Assembly (NCBI RefSeq): GCF_016591975.1
Contig: NZ_AP024169.1
Coordinates: 1-10,000 of the forward strand
DNA length: 10,000 nucleotides
DNA from: Anaeromicropila herbilytica
Lineage (GTDB): Bacteria; Bacillota; Clostridia; Lachnospirales; Lachnospiraceae
Direction of reading: 5' to 3'
In this document: in pieces, positions 1 through 6,374 of the stretch
Position numbering within the stretch: position 1 is the stretch's first letter
Layout of the letters: each line of letters opens with the position of its first letter
Notes under the pieces: generated by a model
Database searches by the model: none
What the model was told of the DNA's origin: nothing
What the model saw: only the letters and a program-made list of their open reading frames with translations
Position numbers and translations under genes: made by a program

Positions 1-1386
1 ATGAAAAACATAATTCAAGATAAATGGGATGTTATTTTACAGGCTCTAAAAAATGAACATGACATTTCAGACGTCTCATTTAGAACATGGTTACTACCAT
101 TAGAAGTATATGATGTAAAGGATAATTTAATTACAATATTAATAAATGATAAGCAAATAGGTTCCGATAGTATAAATTTTATTAGAAGAAAGTACGGATT
201 ACCTCTAAAAGTAGCAATAGAGGAAGTAACTAATAAAAATTATGAGATTGAATTTATATTAGGAAGCAAAGCAGAGAAACTTCATAAAGAAGATAGTAAT
301 ACAACATCCTCCAATCATAATAATACAAATACCGCATTAACCCCAACTAATGCTTATCCTTTTCTAAATCCTAGATATACTTTTGATACTTTTGTAGTTG
401 GTGCGAATAATAATCTTGCACATGCTGCTTCTTTAGCTGTTGCAGAATCCCCTGCGGAAGTATATAACCCTCTCTTTATTTATGGTGGTGTAGGACTTGG
501 TAAAACTCATCTTATGCATTCCATTGCACATTTTATTCTGAAGAATAATCCAAAAGCAAAGGTATTATATGTGACTAGCGAGAAATTTACCAACGAGTTA
601 ATTGAATCTATTCGTAATGAAAACTCTAACCCATCTCAATTTCGAGAAAAGTACCGTAATATAGATGTATTATTAATCGATGATATACAATTTATTATAG
701 GAAAGGAAAGTACCCAACAGGAATTCTTCCATACCTTTAATACGCTGCATGAATCAAAGAAACAAATTATTATTTCTTCAGATAAGCCGCCTAAAGATAT
801 TGAAACACTTGAGGAACGTTTAAGATCTCGTTTTGAGTGGGGACTTACAGTTGATATTCAATCACCAGATTATGAAACTAGAATGGCTATCTTAAAGAAA
901 AAAGAAGAGTTGGACGGGCTTCATATTGATAATGAAGTAATGAAATACATTGCTACTAATATTAAATCAAATATTAGAGAGTTAGAGGGCGCACTTACTA
1001 AAATTGATGCCTATTCTAAATTAGAAAAAAAGGAAATTACAGTAGAATTAGCTACTCAAGCATTAAAAGACTTAATATCACCAAACGATAAGAAAGAGAT
1101 TACTGCTGATTTTATAGCACAAATAGTGTCCGAGCATTTTAATGTTACTCAAGCAGAAATGCTTTCTTCTAAGAAAAGTAGAAATATTGCTTATCCTAGA
1201 CAAATTACAATGTACCTATGTAGAAAAATGACTGAATTATCATTAACTGATATAGGTAAGAAGCTAGGTAATCGTGATCACACAACAGTTTTACATGGTA
1301 TCGATAAAGTTACTAAAGATTTAGAAAAGGATCAAACACTTCAGAATGCTATTGAGGTTTTAACTAAAAAGATTAATCCGCAATAG
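1..1386 (+). CDS. dnaA: Chromosomal replication initiator protein DnaA
   Basis: DnaA is the AAA+ ATPase that binds DnaA boxes at the origin, forms a filament and melts the DNA so that the helicase can load. The 461-residue product has the full four-domain plan and the usual length. Domain I covers about residues 1-85. A short Asn/Thr-rich linker (domain II) follows, to about 115. The AAA+ core has Walker A GGVGLGKT at 162-169, Walker B LLIDD ending at D228, a sensor I segment at about 256-264 and the arginine-finger motif RLRSRFEWG with R277. The C-terminal DNA-binding domain carries the DnaA signature GNRDHTTVLHG at 423-433. No key residue is missing. The ATG is the first base of the window, so its promoter and ribosome binding site cannot be seen. 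The origin spacer lies directly downstream. Confidence 0.98.
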   Translation: MKNIIQDKWDVILQALKNEHDISDVSFRTWLLPLEVYDVKDNLITILINDKQIGSDSINFIRRKYGLPLKVAIEEVTNKNYEIEFILGSKAEKLHKEDSNTTSSNHNNTNTALTPTNAYPFLNPRYTFDTFVVGANNNLAHAASLAVAESPAEVYNPLFIYGGVGLGKTHLMHSIAHFILKNNPKAKVLYVTSEKFTNELIESIRNENSNPSQFREKYRNIDVLLIDDIQFIIGKESTQQEFFHTFNTLHESKKQIIISSDKPPKDIETLEERLRSRFEWGLTVDIQSPDYETRMAILKKKEELDGLHIDNEVMKYIATNIKSNIRELEGALTKIDAYSKLEKKEITVELATQALKDLISPNDKKEITADFIAQIVSEHFNVTQAEMLSSKKSRNIAYPRQITMYLCRKMTELSLTDIGKKLGNRDHTTVLHGIDKVTKDLEKDQTLQNAIEVLTKKINPQ

Positions 1387-1474
1387 TTATATCTAATATT
1401 AATATACTTATAACCGTTTTTAATCTACTCACATAGCAGTGTTGATATTCTGTTATTTAGCTGTTAATACTTTC

Positions 1475-1504
1475 TTGATAACTTTTATGGTTAAAATTTA
1501 TACA
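1475..1504 (+). promoter_or_regulatory. Candidate sigma-A promoter for dnaN
   Basis: TTGATA at 1475-1480 matches five of six bases of the -35 consensus. TATACA at 1499-1504 matches four of six of the -10 consensus, with an 18-base spacer. Transcription would start near 1511 and run through the origin elements into dnaN. The surrounding DNA is so A/T-rich that chance matches are expected, so this is only the best candidate in the spacer. Confidence 0.35.
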
Positions 1505-1529
1505 ACAAAATAAACAATTTCCGTAATTC

Positions 1530-1538
1530 TTGTACACA
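1530..1538 (+). promoter_or_regulatory. DnaA box, one mismatch (TTGTACACA)
   Basis: TTGTACACA differs from the consensus TTATNCACA only at the third base. It lies 11 bases before the left arm of the inverted repeat at 1550-1583. It is probably one of the DnaA binding sites of the origin. Confidence 0.6.
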
Positions 1539-1549
1539 TAGTTATCATT

Positions 1550-1583
1550 AGTCTGAAGGTGTTTATTTATCTGCCTTCAGACT
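1550..1583. repeat. Perfect 10-bp inverted repeat inside the origin
   Basis: AGTCTGAAGG at 1550-1559 is the exact reverse complement of CCTTCAGACT at 1574-1583, around a 14-base A/T-rich centre. G.T pairs at 1560/1573 and 1549/1584 could lengthen the stem slightly. It is much more G/C-rich than its surroundings. No T run follows on either strand, so a standard intrinsic terminator is unlikely. It sits between two DnaA-box-like sites (1530-1538 and 1586-1594). It may be a protein-binding palindrome, a hairpin ending or stabilising the dnaA message, or a structural part of the origin. Confidence 0.8.
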
Positions 1584-1585
1584 GC

Positions 1586-1594
1586 TTATCAACA
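1586..1594 (+). promoter_or_regulatory. DnaA box, one mismatch (TTATCAACA)
   Basis: TTATCAACA differs from TTATCCACA at one base. It starts three bases after the inverted repeat and abuts another weak box. This pair is the last before the trio run, so it is the likely loading platform for DnaA during unwinding. Confidence 0.6.
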
Positions 1595-1602
1595 AATTCA
1601 CA
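1594..1602 (+). promoter_or_regulatory. Weak DnaA box next to the trios (AAATTCACA)
   Basis: AAATTCACA keeps the important CACA end of the DnaA box but mismatches the first two bases. It shares one base with the preceding box and lies in the same orientation. Only the bases TCCC separate it from the trio run. Its spacing and orientation support it more than its sequence does. Confidence 0.45.
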
Positions 1603-1606
1603 TCCC

Positions 1607-1624
1607 CTATTACTATTACGACTA
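1607..1624. other. DnaA-trio array in the unwinding region
   Basis: Read in threes the + strand is CTA TTA CTA TTA CGA CTA. The complementary strand, read 3' to 5', is GAT AAT GAT AAT GCT GAT. This fits the DnaA-trio motif (3'-GAT-5' and close variants, middle A most conserved) to which the DnaA filament binds as single strand. Five of the six triplets keep the middle A. A C cluster (1604-1607) and two box-like sites precede it and an A/T-only tract follows, as in the B. subtilis basal unwinding system. The motif match is direct; the role is inferred. Confidence 0.7.
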
Positions 1625-1646
1625 AAATATTTATTATATATATATA
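1623..1646. other. A/T-only tract, probable DNA unwinding element
   Basis: All 24 bases are A or T, ending in an alternating TA run that melts easily. The tract begins at the end of the trio run and stops 31 bases before the dnaN start codon. It is the best candidate for the first strand opening. Confidence 0.65.
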
Positions 1647-1664
1647 CAAATGCCTCGAAGGGAG

Positions 1665-1673
1665 TTATACACA
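1665..1673 (+). promoter_or_regulatory. Perfect DnaA box in the dnaN leader (TTATACACA)
   Basis: TTATACACA matches TTATNCACA at every base and is the only perfect box in the spacer. It directly follows the dnaN Shine-Dalgarno sequence (AAGGGAG, 1658-1664) and ends four bases before the ATG. It lies beyond the unwinding tract, so DnaA bound there could bracket the melted DNA or block transcription into dnaN. Confidence 0.7.
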
Positions 1674-1676
1674 ATT

Positions 1677-2789
1677 ATGAGAATAGTCTGTCCAAAAGTT
1701 GACCTATTAAATGGTGTCAATATAGTTCTAAAAGCTGTACCAGCAAAAACTACAATGCCAATACTTGAGTGTATTGTTATTAATGCAAGCAATAATAATA
1801 TTAAATTAACTGCTAATGATATGGAACTTGGTATTGAGACAATTGTTAAAGGTGATATTTCTGAAGCTGGAGTTATAGCCATTAATGCTAAAATATTTTC
1901 TGAAATAATTAGAAAGTTACCAGACAATGATGTTATAATTGAAACAGATAGCAATTACAAATCAACTATTGTATGCGAAAAAGCTAAATTTAATATATCA
2001 GGAAAATCTGCAGATGAATTTCCTAATTTGCCAACTATTGAAAAAGGAAATCCATTAATTTTATCACAGTTCACACTGAAGGAGCTTATAAGGCAAACTG
2101 TATTCTCTATATCTGATAATGAAAATAATAAAATAATGACTGGAGAATTATTTGAAGTTACAGGCGATGAGCTGAAGGTAGTATCATTAGATGGACATAG
2201 AATTTCTATTCGTAAAATTAAACTAAAAGATCAATATGACGATATAAAAGTTATAGTTCCTGGTAAAACATTAAATGAGATAAGTAAAATATTATCTGGA
2301 GAAATGGACGATGAGGTTAGAGTTTATATCACAGATAAACATATCGTATATGAATTTAATAATACAATCGTACTTTCACGATTAATTGAAGGCGAATATT
2401 ATAAAATAAGTCAAATGTTATCAAATGATTATGAAACAAAAGTATCAATAAATAAAAAAGAACTTTTAAGTTGTATTGACCGTGCTACGTTATTGGTTAA
2501 AGAATCAGATAAAAAGCCTATTATATTAAATGTCTTAGATAATACTATAGAGTTAAAAATCAATTCAAGTATTGGATCTATGAACGAAGAGATTGACATC
2601 CGCAAAGAAGGAAAAGAAATATTAATTGGATTTAATCCAAAATTTTTGATAGATGCACTTAGAGTTATTGATGACGAAGAAATAGATATTTATCTATTTA
2701 ACCCAAAAGCTCCATGCTTTATTAAAGATAAAGATGAAAATTACATTTACCTTATTTTACCTGTTAACATTAATGCTAGCGCAAGCTAA
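1677..2789 (+). CDS. dnaN: DNA polymerase III beta subunit (sliding clamp)
   Basis: DnaN forms the ring-shaped dimer that holds the replicative polymerase on DNA and serves as a docking site for repair and mismatch proteins. From the ATG at 1677 the product has 370 residues, the normal clamp length, with three repeated clamp folds of about 120 residues each. It starts MRIVCPKVDLL and continues with the conserved segment around KAVPAKTTMPILEC. It ends in YLILPVN, the segment that lines the peptide-binding pocket in known clamps. The same frame is open from an ATG at 1650, but that start would put the ribosome binding site AAGGGAG (1658-1664) and a DnaA box inside the gene and add nine residues that clamps lack. 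The site to ATG spacing is 12 bases, somewhat long. It follows the origin and precedes yaaA. Confidence 0.97.
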   Translation: MRIVCPKVDLLNGVNIVLKAVPAKTTMPILECIVINASNNNIKLTANDMELGIETIVKGDISEAGVIAINAKIFSEIIRKLPDNDVIIETDSNYKSTIVCEKAKFNISGKSADEFPNLPTIEKGNPLILSQFTLKELIRQTVFSISDNENNKIMTGELFEVTGDELKVVSLDGHRISIRKIKLKDQYDDIKVIVPGKTLNEISKILSGEMDDEVRVYITDKHIVYEFNNTIVLSRLIEGEYYKISQMLSNDYETKVSINKKELLSCIDRATLLVKESDKKPIILNVLDNTIELKINSSIGSMNEEIDIRKEGKEILIGFNPKFLIDALRVIDDEEIDIYLFNPKAPCFIKDKDENYIYLILPVNINASAS

Positions 2790-2909
2790 AAAAATTATAA
2801 ATACCTAACTGATAATAACAAATAGTTAAGCGTAAAATTTAATAAATTATTATATCATCATAGTTTATTTATACAATGTTTTAGAAAGTAATAATATTTT
2901 CTAATTTAA

Positions 2910-2915
2910 TATAAT
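2910..2915 (+). promoter_or_regulatory. Possible -10 element for yaaA-recF
   Basis: A perfect TATAAT lies 44 bases before the yaaA start codon. No convincing -35 hexamer is found 16-18 bases upstream, and the 2790-2958 spacer is extremely A/T-rich, so the match may be chance. If real, the RNA would begin at about the hairpin at 2918-2942. Confidence 0.25.
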
Positions 2916-2917
2916 TT

Positions 2918-2942
2918 TAGGGCATATTTTTATATTGCCCTA
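2918..2942 (+). repeat. Hairpin in the yaaA leader
   Basis: TAGGGCA at 2918-2924 pairs exactly with TGCCCTA at 2936-2942. Three more A/T pairs form if one T is bulged, leaving a four-base T loop. The G/C bases stand out from the A/T spacer. The stem ends a few bases before the AAAGG ribosome binding site (2948-2952). No T run follows, so it is not an ordinary terminator. It may protect the 5' end of the message or affect translation. Confidence 0.5.
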
Positions 2943-2958
2943 CTTCGAAAGGTATGGA

Positions 2959-3174
2959 ATGGAAATGGAAATAATAAAATTAAGAGATGATTACATTAAA
3001 TTAGGGCAAGCATTAAAAGCAGCATCTCTAGTGTCATCTGGTGTTGAAGCAAAAATTGTAATTCAAGATGGTTTAGTTAAAGTAAATCATGATGTTGAAT
3101 ATCAAAGAGGCAAAAAATTATATGATGGCGATATAGTTGATTATAATGGAGAACAAATAAAAATTGTAAAGTAA
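2959..3174 (+). CDS. yaaA: S4 domain RNA-binding protein YaaA
   Basis: This is the small S4-domain protein commonly found between dnaN and recF in Firmicutes. The S4 fold binds structured RNA; work on the B. subtilis homologue links it to the large ribosomal subunit, but its exact role is less settled than those of its neighbours. The 71-residue product is almost entirely S4 domain: IKLGQALKAASLVSSGVEAK, then the VKVN turn, then RGKKLYDGDIV, all typical. The ATG at 2959 is chosen because AAAGG (2948-2952) lies six bases upstream. A longer reading from TTG at 2935 would start inside the leader hairpin and lacks a good binding site. A second ATG at 2965 is possible. Its stop codon lies 10 bases before recF, suggesting co-transcription. 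Confidence 0.93.
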   Translation: MEMEIIKLRDDYIKLGQALKAASLVSSGVEAKIVIQDGLVKVNHDVEYQRGKKLYDGDIVDYNGEQIKIVK

Positions 3175-3184
3175 TGGTGTTAAA

Positions 3185-4267
3185 ATGCTAATTAAGACTC
3201 TAGAATTAAGCAATTTTAGAAACTACGAACATCTATCTATGGATTTTAGTAGTGGTACCAATATTCTATATGGAGATAATGCTCAGGGTAAAACTAATAT
3301 TTTAGAAGCTGTGTACTTATGCGGGACAACAAAATCTCATAGAGGAAGTAAAGATAGAGAAATTATAAAACTAGACGAAGATGAATCTCATATTCGTCTA
3401 GTTTTAGAAAGAAACAATATATGTCATAAAATTGATATGCATTTAAAAAAGAATAAGCCCAAAGGCGTTGCTATAGATGGAATACCAATTAAGAAATCAA
3501 GTGAATTATTTGGTATTGTTAATTTTGTCTTTTTTTCTCCAGAGGACTTAAGTATTATAAAAAATGGTCCGAGTGAGCGAAGAAGGTTCATTGATCTGGA
3601 GCTATGTCAGTTAGATAAGATGTATTTTCATAACTTGGTAAATTACAACAAAATTGTGAATCAAAGGAACAATTTGTTAAAGCAAATAAGTTTTAACAAG
3701 AATTTATTGGATACACTTAGTATATGGGATGAACAATTACTAGATTATGGAATCAAAATTATAACATCAAGAGAAAAATTTATAGAGAATATTAATGCTA
3801 TAATTTATGATATACATAAGAAATTATCAGGAAATAAAGAAGAGCTTATCATTAAGTATGAACCAAATGTATTGATTGATCACTTCAGAGATAAATTAGA
3901 AAAATCAAGGGAAAGAGATATTTCTAATAAAATTACAAATGTAGGTCCTCATCGAGATGATATTAGCTTTCTAATAAAAGATATTGATATACGAAGATTT
4001 GGTTCCCAAGGTCAACAAAGAACATCAGCTTTGTCTCTTAAACTAGCTGAAATTGAGTTAGTTAAAACAATTATAAAAGATAAACCTGTTCTTTTATTGG
4101 ACGATGTATTGTCGGAACTTGATAGAAATAGACAAAATTATCTATTGAATAGCATAAATGATATACAGACCTTGATTACTTGTACAGGACTAGAAGAGTT
4201 TATAAATAATCGGTTTGAAATTGACAAGGTTTACAGAGTTGTTGAAGGAACAGTAACTAGTGGGTAA
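3185..4267 (+). CDS. recF: DNA replication and repair protein RecF
   Basis: RecF is an SMC-like ATPase that, with RecO and RecR, recognises gapped DNA and helps load RecA at stalled forks. The 360-residue product has the usual length. The N-terminal strand LELSNFRNYE leads to Walker A GDNAQGKT at 30-37. The central part is the helical arm (lobe II). The ABC signature is at about 273-282 (GSQGQQRTSA). Walker B and the D-loop are at about 302-313 (VLLLDDVLSELD), so all three ATPase motifs are intact. The ATG at 3185 lies 10 bases after the yaaA stop and lacks a strong Shine-Dalgarno sequence, so translation may be coupled to yaaA. In B. subtilis the small gene remB (DUF370) stands between recF and gyrB; the 109-base gap here has no room for it. 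Confidence 0.97.
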   Translation: MLIKTLELSNFRNYEHLSMDFSSGTNILYGDNAQGKTNILEAVYLCGTTKSHRGSKDREIIKLDEDESHIRLVLERNNICHKIDMHLKKNKPKGVAIDGIPIKKSSELFGIVNFVFFSPEDLSIIKNGPSERRRFIDLELCQLDKMYFHNLVNYNKIVNQRNNLLKQISFNKNLLDTLSIWDEQLLDYGIKIITSREKFIENINAIIYDIHKKLSGNKEELIIKYEPNVLIDHFRDKLEKSRERDISNKITNVGPHRDDISFLIKDIDIRRFGSQGQQRTSALSLKLAEIELVKTIIKDKPVLLLDDVLSELDRNRQNYLLNSINDIQTLITCTGLEEFINNRFEIDKVYRVVEGTVTSG

Positions 4268-4376
4268 GAACCCAATCTTAAACTAGGAATATTTAATAGA
4301 TTACTATATGCAAGTAAATAGGTTTTAGATAGATGAAGAGTAACAATTGTAGTTATTTAATAACAGGAGGATATTT

Positions 4377-6287
4377 ATGAGTGCAGAATACGGTGCAGAC
4401 CAGATTCAAATATTAGAAGGCTTAGAAGCTGTAAGAAAAAGACCAGGTATGTATATTGGTAGCACTTCAGCTAAAGGACTACATCATTTAGTTTATGAAA
4501 TTGTAGACAATGCTGTAGATGAAGCGCTAGCAGGAGTTTGTAATACGATTGAAGTAACAATCAACAAAGGGGATTCTATTACAGTTAAAGATAATGGACG
4601 TGGAATTCCAGTTGGTATTCATCCTAAAAAAGGAATTCCAGCGGTTGAGGTGATTTTTACTATACTTCATGCAGGTGGTAAATTTGGCGGCGGAGGATAC
4701 AAAGTATCTGGTGGTCTTCATGGTGTTGGTGCATCTGTTGTTAATGCCCTATCTGAGTGGCTAGAAGTTGTTATTCATTTAGAAGGAAAGATGTATAAGC
4801 AACGTTATGAAAGAGGTAAAGTTATGTATCCTCTGAAGGTAATTGGAGATACAGATAAAACTGGTAGTGAAGTTAGTTTCTTACCTGATAAAACAATATT
4901 TGAAGAAACAATTTATGATTATGATGTTTTAAAACAAAGACTAAGAGAAATGGCTTTCTTAACAAAAGGTCTAAAAATTATCTTAATTGATGATAGAGAA
5001 GAAAAACAAAAGGTTAATGAATTTCATTATGAAGGTGGTATTAAGGAATATGTTGCTTACCTGAATAAGAATAAAGACCCTTTATATGAATCTATCATTT
5101 ATTGCGAAGGAAATAAAGATGATGTAAGTGTGGAAGTTGCTCTTCAGCATAATGATTCCTACACAGAAAACTGTTATAGCTTTGTAAATAACATTACCAC
5201 GCCTGAAGGAGGAACACATTTAGCTGGTTTTAAAAATGCATTGACTAAAACTTTTAATGATTATGCAAGAAAGCAAAAATTATTAAAGGAAAATGAAGTT
5301 AATCTAAGTGGTGAAGATATTCGAGAAGGACTTACAGCGATCATAAGTATTAAAATTCCTGAACCACAATTTGAAGGACAAACGAAACAAAAATTAGGAA
5401 ATAGCGAAGCAAGAGGAGCTGTAGATGGTGTTGTTAGTGAACAACTAACATACTTTTTAGAGCAAAACCCTAATATAGCCAAGATGATATGTGAGAAAGC
5501 AATCTTAGCACAAAGGGCTAGAGATGCTGCCAGAAAGGCAAGAGACTTAACAAGAAGAAAAACTGCATTAGAAGGTATGAGTTTACCAGGAAAACTTGCA
5601 GACTGTTCTGACAAAGATCCCAAAAATTGTGAGATTTATATAGTTGAGGGAGATTCAGCAGGTGGGTCAGCTAAAACTGCAAGATCCAGAGCTACTCAAG
5701 CAATCCTTCCACTAAGAGGTAAGATTCTTAATGTAGAAAAATCTAGATTAGATAAAATATTAGTTAACAACGAAATTAAAGCAATGATAACAGCTTTTGG
5801 TACTGGAATATCAGATGATTTTGACATATCAAAATTAAGATATCATAAGATTATTATTATGACAGATGCCGATGTCGACGGTGCTCACATTAGTACTTTG
5901 TTACTTACTTTTCTTTACCGATTTATGCCAGAACTAATTCGTCAAGGATATGTTTACCTAGCTCAACCACCACTTTTTAAGGTAGAGAAGGGAAAAATGA
6001 TACGTTATGCATACAGTGACGAAGAATTAAATAATATTTTGCTTGAAGTCGGAAGAGATAATAATAACAAAATTCAACGTTATAAAGGTCTTGGAGAAAT
6101 GGATGCAGAGCAGTTATGGGAAACAACTATGGATCCAGAACGACGAGTGTTATTAAAGGTGACCATAGATGAAGAAGAATCTTCAGAAATTGATTTAACA
6201 TTTACCACATTAATGGGTGATAAAGTTGAACCAAGACGTGAATTTATAGAGGCAAATGCAAAATATGTTAAAAATTTAGATGTTTAA
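4377..6287 (+). CDS. gyrB: DNA gyrase subunit B
   Basis: GyrB is the ATPase half of DNA gyrase, the A2B2 type II topoisomerase that introduces negative supercoils and relieves the strain ahead of forks. The 636-residue protein has the normal Gram-positive length. The N-terminal GHKL domain carries the catalytic E41, magnesium-binding N45 and the nucleotide-contacting D72 in DNGRGIP. A transducer domain follows. The Toprim domain has E424 in VEGDSAGGSA and the metal-binding DADVDG motif with D497, D499 and D501. The C-terminal tail contains QRYKGLGEM and QLWETTMDP, typical of GyrB. The Shine-Dalgarno sequence AGGAGG (4365-4370) lies six bases before the ATG, an excellent signal. The 109-base gap after recF shows no convincing promoter. 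gyrA follows after 87 bases. Confidence 0.98.
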   Translation: MSAEYGADQIQILEGLEAVRKRPGMYIGSTSAKGLHHLVYEIVDNAVDEALAGVCNTIEVTINKGDSITVKDNGRGIPVGIHPKKGIPAVEVIFTILHAGGKFGGGGYKVSGGLHGVGASVVNALSEWLEVVIHLEGKMYKQRYERGKVMYPLKVIGDTDKTGSEVSFLPDKTIFEETIYDYDVLKQRLREMAFLTKGLKIILIDDREEKQKVNEFHYEGGIKEYVAYLNKNKDPLYESIIYCEGNKDDVSVEVALQHNDSYTENCYSFVNNITTPEGGTHLAGFKNALTKTFNDYARKQKLLKENEVNLSGEDIREGLTAIISIKIPEPQFEGQTKQKLGNSEARGAVDGVVSEQLTYFLEQNPNIAKMICEKAILAQRARDAARKARDLTRRKTALEGMSLPGKLADCSDKDPKNCEIYIVEGDSAGGSAKTARSRATQAILPLRGKILNVEKSRLDKILVNNEIKAMITAFGTGISDDFDISKLRYHKIIIMTDADVDGAHISTLLLTFLYRFMPELIRQGYVYLAQPPLFKVEKGKMIRYAYSDEELNNILLEVGRDNNNKIQRYKGLGEMDAEQLWETTMDPERRVLLKVTIDEEESSEIDLTFTTLMGDKVEPRREFIEANAKYVKNLDV

Positions 6288-6374
6288 TCATATTATAACG
6301 AATTATTTATAGTATTTTAGTTCTAATTTGAAAAAGTAGTATGACTTATTGAGATACAAAATGGAGGAAAATAA

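Larger units (their letters stand above)
1387..1676. other. oriC: Probable chromosomal replication origin (oriC), dnaA-dnaN spacer
   Basis: This 290-base gene-free spacer separates dnaA from dnaN, the usual place for the unwinding part of oriC in Firmicutes. It contains DnaA-box-like 9-mers, a 10-bp inverted repeat, a C cluster, a run of DnaA-trio-like triplets and a 24-bp A/T-only tract, each listed separately. Order along the + strand is boxes, C cluster, trios, A/T tract, the order described for the basal unwinding system of Bacillus subtilis. Firmicute origins are often bipartite, with a second box cluster upstream of dnaA; that part is outside the window. Weaker two-mismatch box candidates also occur at 1425-1433 (CTACTCACA) and 1498-1506 (TTATACAAC). 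Function is inferred from position and motifs. Confidence 0.85.

Noticed and set aside
1650..1676. Longer dnaN start at ATG 1650
   Set aside because: It would add nine residues not seen in clamps and bury the AAGGGAG site and a perfect DnaA box in coding sequence. The ATG at 1677 gives the expected N-terminus.
1634..1954. 106-residue hydrophobic reading frame on the - strand over the start of dnaN
   Set aside because: Its hydrophobic look comes from reading the antisense of A/T-rich dnaN, and it would overlap the origin unwinding tract.
2881..2904. 7-bp inverted repeat TTAGAAA/TTTCTAA after dnaN as a dnaN terminator
   Set aside because: It has one G/C pair per arm, a ten-base loop and only a weak T-rich tail, so it is not distinguishable from chance in this A/T-rich spacer.
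2935..2958. Longer yaaA start at TTG 2935
   Set aside because: The TTG lies inside the leader hairpin and lacks a ribosome binding site, while ATG 2959 has AAAGG six bases upstream.
5261..5623. 120-residue reading frame on the - strand inside gyrB
   Set aside because: It lies wholly antisense to strongly conserved gyrB sequence, has no supporting start signal and resembles no known family.
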